Below are positions 14,972 through 21,040 of a stretch of 36,783 nucleotides of DNA, piece by piece. Origin of the DNA: Gammaproteobacteria bacterium. Lineage in GTDB: Bacteria > Pseudomonadota > Gammaproteobacteria > Tethybacterales > Persebacteraceae. The position numbers were made by a program, and so were the translations under genes. The notes beneath the pieces were generated by a model. That model had not been told where the DNA came from and ran no database searches. It saw only the letters and a list, made by a program, of their open reading frames with translations. Numbering within the stretch: the stretch's first letter is position 1; each line of letters opens with the position of its first letter. The stretch spans positions 1 to 36,783 of the forward strand of contig JAHRAH010000124.1 of the NCBI GenBank assembly GCA_020027345.1. The letters are read 5' to 3'.

Positions 14972-15270
14972 AAATGAAAAAGGCGGCTTTGATTTTCGCG
15001 CTGGCTTTCGCCCTGCCTTCTTTGGCGCAGGACAAAGCGGGCGCGCAAGCGGCGATTGAAAAAGCCGAGATGCTGCGCAAAGAAGCGGCGGCGGCGGAAA
15101 TGGAATGGCGCTTTACCGGCAAGCGCATTAAAGAAGCGAAAGCGGCGCTGGAAAAAGGCGATTTTGCCCAGGCGGAAAAACTCGCCGAGCGCGCGCAATG
15201 GGAATCGGAGCGCGCGCTGGAACAGGCGAAAACCGCCGAACAAGTTTGGAAAGTCGGCGTCCCCAAATAA
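14968..15270 (+). CDS. soxK: SoxXA-binding protein SoxK
   Basis: A 100-residue secreted helical protein with signal peptide MKMKKAALIFALAFALPSLA. The mature part is charged, Ala/Glu/Lys-rich, and forms an antiparallel helical hairpin. SoxK stabilises SoxXA and stimulates its activity in bacteria with the X-YZ-A-K-B order. The TGEN-like core of the family is visible here as WRFTGKRIKEAK. It overlaps soxA by four bases, and the following lipoprotein gene overlaps its 3' end. Confidence 0.88.
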   Translation: MKMKKAALIFALAFALPSLAQDKAGAQAAIEKAEMLRKEAAAAEMEWRFTGKRIKEAKAALEKGDFAQAEKLAERAQWESERALEQAKTAEQVWKVGVPK

Positions 15271-15785
15271 GGCGGGCGGCCGTCTGCGGCGCGGCGCTTT
15301 TTGCGCTCGCCGGTTGCGCCCCGCAGCAGCCCTACGCCGGTTTGGAATCGCGCGCCATCAAGGCGCTTTCGGCAAAAGAAACGGACGGCTATTTGTCCGG
15401 CGAGGGAATGGGCTTTGCGCTCGCCGCCGAACTGAACGGCTATCCCGGCCCCAAGCATGTTTTGGAACATGCGGAAACGCTCGCGCTCAGCGGCGCGCAA
15501 CTCGCCGAAACGCGGCGGCTCTTTGACGAAATGCGGGCCGAAAGCGTCGCGCTCGGAAAAGCGCTCGTCCAAAAAGAATCCGAATTGGATGCGCTCTTCG
15601 CCGAAGAAAGAATTGACGAATCGTCGCTGCGCGCCGTCGTCGGCGCAATCGCCGAACTCCAAGGGCGGCTGCGCGCCGCGCATCTGAAACACCATCTCAA
15701 AATGAAAACATTGCTTTCGCCGCAGCAACTCGCAAAATACGAAGGACTGCGCGGCTACCGCGGCGGGCATAACGGACATCATTAA
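15246..15785 (+). CDS. Spy/CpxP-like periplasmic lipoprotein between soxK and soxB
   Basis: A helical protein of about 179 residues with a lipobox (ALFALAGC) and a His-rich end (HNGHH). The core ALSGAQLAETRRLFDEMRAE, a LGKAL-x-KE segment and a final LLSPQQLAKYEGLRGY are arranged as in Spy/CpxP-type chaperones that bind unfolded protein or metal. The start is uncertain. No ATG fits the lipoprotein signal; a TTG at 15246 gives a good positively charged n-region and overlaps soxK by 25 bases, while the ATG at 15198 would add 16 residues. The stop abuts the soxB start. It may help fold or metallate periplasmic Sox enzymes, for example manganese-dependent SoxB; that is inference. Confidence 0.75.
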   Translation: MESRRPQIRRAAVCGAALFALAGCAPQQPYAGLESRAIKALSAKETDGYLSGEGMGFALAAELNGYPGPKHVLEHAETLALSGAQLAETRRLFDEMRAESVALGKALVQKESELDALFAEERIDESSLRAVVGAIAELQGRLRAAHLKHHLKMKTLLSPQQLAKYEGLRGYRGGHNGHH

Positions 15786-17540
15786 ATGCGGCGGCGCGAT
15801 TTTATAAAAACCCTCGCCGCGGCCTCCGCTTTGGGGGCGTTTGCCCCGCGCGCGGCCGGCGGCGAAGAGGGTTACGGCGGCATTTACGAAGTTCCGCCTT
15901 TCGGCGACATTCGCATACTGCACACCTGCGACACGCACGCGCAACTTTTGCCGGGGCATTACCGCGAACCGAATGTCAACATCGGCCTGGGCGACGCGCG
16001 CGGCAAGCCGCCGCATCTGGTCGGCGAGGCGATGCTGAACTATTACGGCGTGCCGAAAGAAAGCGAACTCGCGCATGCGATCAGTTATCTGGGAATGGAG
16101 GAACTCGCCGCGCGCTACGGCAAAACCGGCGGCTTCGCGCAAATCGCGTCGCTGACGAAAAAATTGCGCGCCGAATACGGAATGGAAAAAACACTGCATC
16201 TGGACAGCGGCGACATGTGGCAGGGCTCCGCGACGGCGCTTTACAGCGGCGGCGCCGACATGGCGCGGGCGGCGAACATTCTGAAAGTGGACGCGATGAC
16301 CGGGCATTGGGAATTCACCTATCCGCCGGAAAAACTGCGCGAAAACATTAAAAACTTCAACGGCGATTTTCTGGCGCAAAACATTTTTGTCAAAGAGGAC
16401 GCGCTTTTTGACGGCGCGGAAGCTTTTGACGAAGAAAGCGGGCGCGCCTTTATGCCGCGCAAAACTTATTCCCTCGGCGGGCGGCGCGTAACCGTCATCG
16501 GGCAGGCCTTTCCCTACACGCCGATAGCGAACCCGCAGCGCTTTATTCCCGAATGGACTTTCGGACTGCGCCGCGCCGAATTGACGGCGCTCGTCGAAAA
16601 AATCCGCGAGGAAGAAAAACCCGACGCCGTGGTTTTGCTCTCGCACAACGGCGCAGGGCTGGATTTGCGCGTGGCGCGCGATGTTCCCGGAATTGATTTT
16701 TTTCTCGGCGGGCACACGCACGACATTTTTGTCCGCCCGCGAATGATAAACGGCGCGGCGGTCATAAACGGCGGCTGCGGCGGAAAATTCGTCGGCGTTT
16801 TGGATGTCGCCTTCGGCAAAAACGGCGCGCGCGATTTTCGCTATCGTTTGTTGCCGGTTTTTGCGAATCAATTGCCCGCGGACGCGCAAATGCTCGCGCA
16901 CATACAACAAACGAGGGCGCCTTACGAAAAGGAGCTTTCCGAAAAACTCGCGCGCGCCGGGGAGACGCTCTACCGCCGCGGCAACTTCAACGGCGCGATG
17001 GACCAAATTATATTGAACGCATTGCGCGAAAACTACGGCGCGCAAATCGCGCTTTCGCCGGGCTTTCGCTGGGGAATGACCGTCCTCGCCGGAAGCGATG
17101 TGCGAATGGAGGATGTGATGAACGCGACCGCGATGACATACCCCGAAACTTACTCGCGCAAAATGAGCGGCGCGGATTTAAAAAACATTCTGGAAGGCGT
17201 CGCCGACAACCTGTATCACCCCGACCCTTATTACCGCCAAGGCGGCGATATGGTGCGCGTCGGCGGAATGAATTACGCCCTGGAACCCTCGGCAAAAAAC
17301 GGCGCGCGCGTGCGCGATATGCGGCTGGATTCCGGCGAAGCCGTCCGGGCGGAAAAACAATACACAGTCGCCGGCTGGGCGACGCAAACGCTTTCGGAAG
17401 GCCCGCCGGTGTGGGAAATCGTCGCGGCGTATTTGCGCAAAAAACAAACGGCGCAAGTCGGAAAAATAAACCTTCCTGTTTTGAAGGGAGTCGCCGACGG
17501 CCCCGGCATCGCCGATTATCCCCCGCAACTGCTGCGATAA
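15786..17540 (+). CDS. soxB: Thiosulfohydrolase SoxB
   Basis: A 584-residue Tat-exported (MRRRDFIKTL) dinuclear manganese hydrolase that releases sulfate from SoxY-S-thiosulfonate. The calcineurin-like metal motifs are HTCDTHAQL (Asp49, His51), GDMWQGS (142-148), GHWEF (173-177), SHNG (286-289) and GGHTHD (308-313). A C-terminal 5'-nucleotidase-like domain follows. SoxB commonly has Asn/His-rich GNHE at the third site; GHWEF is the usual Sox variant. The ATG follows the preceding stop directly. It is the last gene of the operon and converges on the thioredoxin gene 21 bases away. Confidence 0.97.
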   Translation: MRRRDFIKTLAAASALGAFAPRAAGGEEGYGGIYEVPPFGDIRILHTCDTHAQLLPGHYREPNVNIGLGDARGKPPHLVGEAMLNYYGVPKESELAHAISYLGMEELAARYGKTGGFAQIASLTKKLRAEYGMEKTLHLDSGDMWQGSATALYSGGADMARAANILKVDAMTGHWEFTYPPEKLRENIKNFNGDFLAQNIFVKEDALFDGAEAFDEESGRAFMPRKTYSLGGRRVTVIGQAFPYTPIANPQRFIPEWTFGLRRAELTALVEKIREEEKPDAVVLLSHNGAGLDLRVARDVPGIDFFLGGHTHDIFVRPRMINGAAVINGGCGGKFVGVLDVAFGKNGARDFRYRLLPVFANQLPADAQMLAHIQQTRAPYEKELSEKLARAGETLYRRGNFNGAMDQIILNALRENYGAQIALSPGFRWGMTVLAGSDVRMEDVMNATAMTYPETYSRKMSGADLKNILEGVADNLYHPDPYYRQGGDMVRVGGMNYALEPSAKNGARVRDMRLDSGEAVRAEKQYTVAGWATQTLSEGPPVWEIVAAYLRKKQTAQVGKINLPVLKGVADGPGIADYPPQLLR

Positions 17541-17561
17541 GCGCGGCCGCAAGCGGCGGCT

Positions 17562-18560
17562 TTAGCGTATGGAATAATCCACGGTCTCGCCGGCGGCGAG
17601 CAACTCTTCCCGGCGCGCGCGCAAATACGCGCCGAAGGTGCCGTATTTTTCTTTGTGCCGCCCGGCCGCATACCGCGCCGCTTCGCGGAAATGATAACGG
17701 TTCAGCAGTCCCGTAAGGCGCAGCACTTCGCGCCCGCCGTCAAAAAAGACCGCGCCCGGACGATAATGCAAACCCAGCGAAGCGGCAAACTCCGCCTGCG
17801 TGCTTTTTTTCCCGGCGGGCGAAACGATGGCGGCGGGGGATTTCGCATCCAGCCGCGCCACCGCCAGCCGCCGCAGTTGTTCGCGCACATCGGGCTTGTG
17901 CAAAATGTTTTTATGCATCCATTCGCAATCGGCGCAGGTGTCGTCTTCCACAATCACCATCAGCGGGCGCGTCGCCGCGGACAAATCCGCGCCGGCATTA
18001 AAATCCGGATGCGGGCGCAATTGATACCGCGCCGGCGAATGTTTTGCGGCGTAATCGGCGAGCGGCATTTCGCGGTATGCGCCGTCCCGCACATAACGCA
18101 AAGCCGCGCGCAAAGCCGGCGGCGAACGGTATCCGCCGACCGTGAGCGCCGCAACGGCGGAAGAATCCAAAAACAAAAGCGTCGGCGTGTACTGCACTCC
18201 GACGGCGCGGGCGAACTCGCGCTCCGTCATTTCTTCGCCGCCGTAATTCACTTCGCGGGCGCCGCGAATGTCTATGTCCACGACATCAAAATGCGCCGTG
18301 ATGAATTCGCGGTTGGCGCCGGAAAAAGAATCGGCGAGCATTTTCGCGCAGTAGGGGCAGTTTTCCAAATGGAAAAACAGCATCAGATGCCGCCCCGCCC
18401 CGCCCGCTTCGGCGGCGTCGTCGGCGATGTCCAAAAAACTGCTCTTGAACCACTCCGGCAAATCAAAAGATTCCGCGCCCAGAACCTTCCCCCGCTCCCC
18501 GCCGCAAACGGCTGCTGCGGCAAACAAACAAAACAAAGCCGTCGTCAATTTGCGAATCAT
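17562..18560 (-). CDS. soxW: Periplasmic double-thioredoxin protein, SoxW-like
   Basis: A 332-residue exported protein with two thioredoxin folds. The first has FFHLENCPYC (Cys68, Cys71) with cis-Pro126 in YTPTLLF. The second has TCADCEW (Cys209, Cys212) with Pro258 in YRPGAVFF. SoxW is a thioredoxin that keeps Sox thiols reduced, particularly SoxY. SoxW is typically a single-domain protein of about 190 residues, so this is a duplicated or fused form. A partner CcdA/SoxV is not in the window. The promoter is TTGCAA, 16 bases, TAGAAT, and a GGGAGGAG Shine-Dalgarno precedes the ATG. A different role in thiol transfer is possible. Confidence 0.8.
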   Translation of the reverse strand: MIRKLTTALFCLFAAAAVCGGERGKVLGAESFDLPEWFKSSFLDIADDAAEAGGAGRHLMLFFHLENCPYCAKMLADSFSGANREFITAHFDVVDIDIRGAREVNYGGEEMTEREFARAVGVQYTPTLLFLDSSAVAALTVGGYRSPPALRAALRYVRDGAYREMPLADYAAKHSPARYQLRPHPDFNAGADLSAATRPLMVIVEDDTCADCEWMHKNILHKPDVREQLRRLAVARLDAKSPAAIVSPAGKKSTQAEFAASLGLHYRPGAVFFDGGREVLRLTGLLNRYHFREAARYAAGRHKEKYGTFGAYLRARREELLAAGETVDYSIR

Positions 18561-18580
18561 CTGTTTCTCCTCCCGCTTTC

Positions 18581-18608
18581 ATTCTATCGCAAAACTCGCG
18601 CGTTGCAA
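18581..18608 (-). promoter_or_regulatory. Promoter of the soxW-like gene
   Basis: A -35 TTGCAA (18603-18608), a 16-base spacer and a -10 TAGAAT (18581-18586). This promoter lacks the TGN extension, and the gene it serves has a strong Shine-Dalgarno. The -35 hexamer is the same as for the transporter and HNH genes. Confidence 0.55.
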
Positions 18609-18611
18609 CCG

Positions 18612-19544
18612 TCACAAATTCACAAGCCATTTGCAAATCGCGCTCAGTTGCTCGTCGGAAGTTAAGTTTGCGGCAAAAGCAATATCCCCGGATTGCAGTT
18701 GCGCGTAAATTTCCTCCGCCATTCTGCGTTCAATGCTGGCGCCGACGAAAAACAAACCGGGCGGTTTCCGATTTTCGGCGAAGGCGGCGCGAATTCTGCC
18801 AAGCGCGTGCGACGCGGTTTTCCAATGCTCGTCCGCGCCGGCGGGGTCTATGCCGCCTTTGAGTTCCCCCAGAGCGGCGTGTTTTTTTCCGTCGCGCAGC
18901 GCCTGGGTTTTTTCGCCGGGCAAGCACGACAACAAAACGGCGTCCACATTGGTTTTGGTTTGCGGGACGGTGACATCCAAGGCGAGCGTCCTCGCCCGCC
19001 CGCCGAATTGCCATGATACAAATTTTGTCCCCTCCGCATTGGCGGCGACTCCGCCCGCATCGCCGCCGCGCAATCTCACCGCCGCGGCGATGCGGTTGAC
19101 AAATTTCCGTTTTGCCAGTTTGCCGCCCATGTTGCGCATTTTTCCGCCCAGCGTGTCGCCCCTCGTCAGAAGAAAACGGTAGACCAATTCGTCGGCGAAA
19201 TCTTCGCCCTGCGGCTCCAACGCCTCGCGAGACATTTGCGCGAAAGCGGAGAACTGTTCCTTTGCGGTGATGTGCGATTTGGCTTTTTCGGAAAGCCCGG
19301 CGGCGGTCAGAAGCGCCGGGCGGATTTCCGCAATGCCCCACAACTCCGCCGGTGTTTTGACATCGGCGGTCAGTGCGCGCAAATGGCGCGCTTCCTCCAC
19401 AAACGGCTCCGACTGGCGGGTTTTTTCCAGCGCCAATTCCAAAAACCCCGCCCGCGTTTTTTTGCGGGGGGTTTCCAAATCCGCGGCTTTTTTGATAAAG
19501 CGCCGCCAGGGCGGCGTTACGGTTTTCGCCATACGCACACGCAT
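18612..19544 (-). CDS. Type II restriction endonuclease, AvaI/BsoBI family
   Basis: A 310-residue enzyme, or 306 from the ATG at 19532. The PD-(D/E)xK-type site is visible: NVDAVLL (Asp201), GELK (Glu227, Lys229) and DEHW (His240). The Glu-Lys-His spacing (0, 2, 13) equals that of BsoBI residues Glu240, Lys242 and His253 as I recall them. The segment GELKGGIDPAGADEHWKTA is characteristic of this family. AvaI and BsoBI cut CYCGRG, so that is the predicted site. The gene starts within the last codons of the methyltransferase gene, giving coupled expression after the protecting enzyme. Confidence 0.85.
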   Translation of the reverse strand: MRVRMAKTVTPPWRRFIKKAADLETPRKKTRAGFLELALEKTRQSEPFVEEARHLRALTADVKTPAELWGIAEIRPALLTAAGLSEKAKSHITAKEQFSAFAQMSREALEPQGEDFADELVYRFLLTRGDTLGGKMRNMGGKLAKRKFVNRIAAAVRLRGGDAGGVAANAEGTKFVSWQFGGRARTLALDVTVPQTKTNVDAVLLSCLPGEKTQALRDGKKHAALGELKGGIDPAGADEHWKTASHALGRIRAAFAENRKPPGLFFVGASIERRMAEEIYAQLQSGDIAFAANLTSDEQLSAICKWLVNL

Positions 19545-20974
19545 TTTCGCAGCGCGCTGCGCCCGTGCGCGCCCATTTGCTGGCTGCTGTTTCCCTTTGT
19601 CTGCGGCGACACCAGAATGTTTTGCACTTCCAGCCCGGCGCTTTCGGCGAAGCCCGACAAAATAAAATCCACGGAAATATCGGCGCCGCCGTAACGGACA
19701 TTGTCGTTAACCATAAAAAACGCCGCGCCGCGCCGCATCAGCCGCGCGCATTCGTAAATAACGCACGCCATTTCGCGGAAGTATTCCGAAACCATTCGCA
19801 CAATCGCCCCGTTGTTCAGCAAGCCGCGCCGCCGCTGCTCTTCCAAAAATCGCACAATTTCGCCCAGCAACGGATGCCCGCCCGCCCACTCCAAAGGCGC
19901 GCGCCATTCTTTCCGAACGATTGTTTTGGGGCGGTTTTCCACCGTGCATGTCAGCATTCGCTGGCGCAAATCGGAAATTTCTTTTTCGTCCGCGCCGAGC
20001 AAAGCCAATTCCAGCGCGTAAGTGCGCGTGTAATCGTAACGGTTGCAATAGGGCGGCGAAGTGAGAACGGCGTCGTAACTTTCGCCGGGCAGCGACGGCA
20101 GCACATCCAGGCACGAGCCGGGAAAAAGGCGAATTTTGCCGCGCTTTTCGCAGGAGGAAAAAAAACCGCCGTCCGCCCGGGCGTCTCGGATGATTTGCGC
20201 GATTTTTTTATCCAGCGCGTCCGCAAACGAGGGCAACTTGCCCTTGTGAAACTGCTGCTTTAATTGCCGCCCGGAACGGTTGTCCCAGCGCAAAAACTGA
20301 CCGTCCTTGCGGGTGTAACTCGCGTCTTCCAAAACGCAAAGCGCCGCAAACCGCAGCACCGGCTGCAATTGAGCGGGCGCGGCTTCCAGCGCGCCCAAAA
20401 AAGATTCAATTTGCGCGCGCGATTCCGGCGGATACGCGCCCGCAGTGATGCGCAATTCGTTCAACGGCAGCCGCCGCCCGTTTTGCCGCGCGCCGGACGA
20501 GCGCCATTTTTCCAGCGCGGAAAAATCATCGGCGCCGAAATTTGCCAGGGAATTATGCGCGCCGACAATGCAATGACCGACCGGCAGAAGTTCCACGCCG
20601 TCCGCATCCGTTCCAACGCCGGCGCAGGCGAACAGCGAAGTCCCCATTCCGGCGAACGGATCCAAAACGGCATCCGGCCGCGCGCCGGCGATGGAAAGTA
20701 AATACTTCACCAAGTCGGCGGAAAACGCCTCCTTGTATTTAAACCAGCGGTAGCGCGGTTTGGTTTTGTTTGCTTGAAAACTGACGATTTGCCGCGTGAG
20801 AAACGGCGAGACGCGCATAACGCCGCCAAAACGCCGCGCCAGCAAATCGTCCGCTTTGCGAACGCCGGACGGCAATGGGGCGTCCGGCGGAAGGGACGGC
20901 TTTTTTACAACGCCGCGCGCCGCGCCCGCGCGGGTTGCTGTGGAAGTTTCGCCGATTTGCAAACTTTCCGTCAT
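19517..20974 (-). CDS. DNA methyltransferase of the AvaI/BsoBI-type system (probably N4-cytosine)
   Basis: A 485-residue amino-methyltransferase. SAM-binding motif I is DPFAGMGTS (105-113), preceded by the motif X-like RYRWFKYKEAFSADL. Catalytic motif IV is TSPPYCNRYDYT (Ser306, Pro307, Pro308, Tyr309), typical of N4-cytosine enzymes. The 190 residues between the motifs may hold the target-recognition region, an alpha-like order. M.AvaI, as I recall, is of similar length. The ATG at 20974 lies six bases after a TACAAT box, so the transcript should start at the ATG itself. The restriction gene overlaps its end. It is divergent from the FAD-GcvT gene. Confidence 0.88.
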   Translation of the reverse strand: MTESLQIGETSTATRAGAARGVVKKPSLPPDAPLPSGVRKADDLLARRFGGVMRVSPFLTRQIVSFQANKTKPRYRWFKYKEAFSADLVKYLLSIAGARPDAVLDPFAGMGTSLFACAGVGTDADGVELLPVGHCIVGAHNSLANFGADDFSALEKWRSSGARQNGRRLPLNELRITAGAYPPESRAQIESFLGALEAAPAQLQPVLRFAALCVLEDASYTRKDGQFLRWDNRSGRQLKQQFHKGKLPSFADALDKKIAQIIRDARADGGFFSSCEKRGKIRLFPGSCLDVLPSLPGESYDAVLTSPPYCNRYDYTRTYALELALLGADEKEISDLRQRMLTCTVENRPKTIVRKEWRAPLEWAGGHPLLGEIVRFLEEQRRRGLLNNGAIVRMVSEYFREMACVIYECARLMRRGAAFFMVNDNVRYGGADISVDFILSGFAESAGLEVQNILVSPQTKGNSSQQMGAHGRSALRKCVCVWRKP

Positions 20975-20980
20975 TCGGGG

Positions 20981-20989
20981 ATTGTAACA
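20981..20989 (-). promoter_or_regulatory. Extended -10 promoter of the methyltransferase gene
   Basis: TGT followed by TACAAT (-10 at 20981-20986) on the minus strand, six bases before the ATG. TTACCA at an 18-base spacing is a possible -35. It predicts a leaderless mRNA. The opposite-strand promoter at 21005 faces away within 25 bases. Confidence 0.55.
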
Positions 20990-21004
20990 TTGCCCGCGGC
21001 GCGG

Positions 21005-21013
21005 TGGTAAGAT
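21005..21013 (+). promoter_or_regulatory. Extended -10 promoter of the FAD-GcvT gene
   Basis: TGG followed by TAAGAT (21008-21013). The start of transcription would be near 21020, leaving about 21 leader bases that contain the GGGGAGGG Shine-Dalgarno before the GTG at 21041. Confidence 0.45.
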
Positions 21014-21040
21014 GGGGGTTTTTGCGGGGGAGGGAATGCG

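Noticed and set aside
14946-17045. 699-codon minus-strand frame across soxK, the lipoprotein and soxB
   Set aside because: Shadow of soxB and neighbours; its sequence is Arg/Phe/Ala-rich without motifs.
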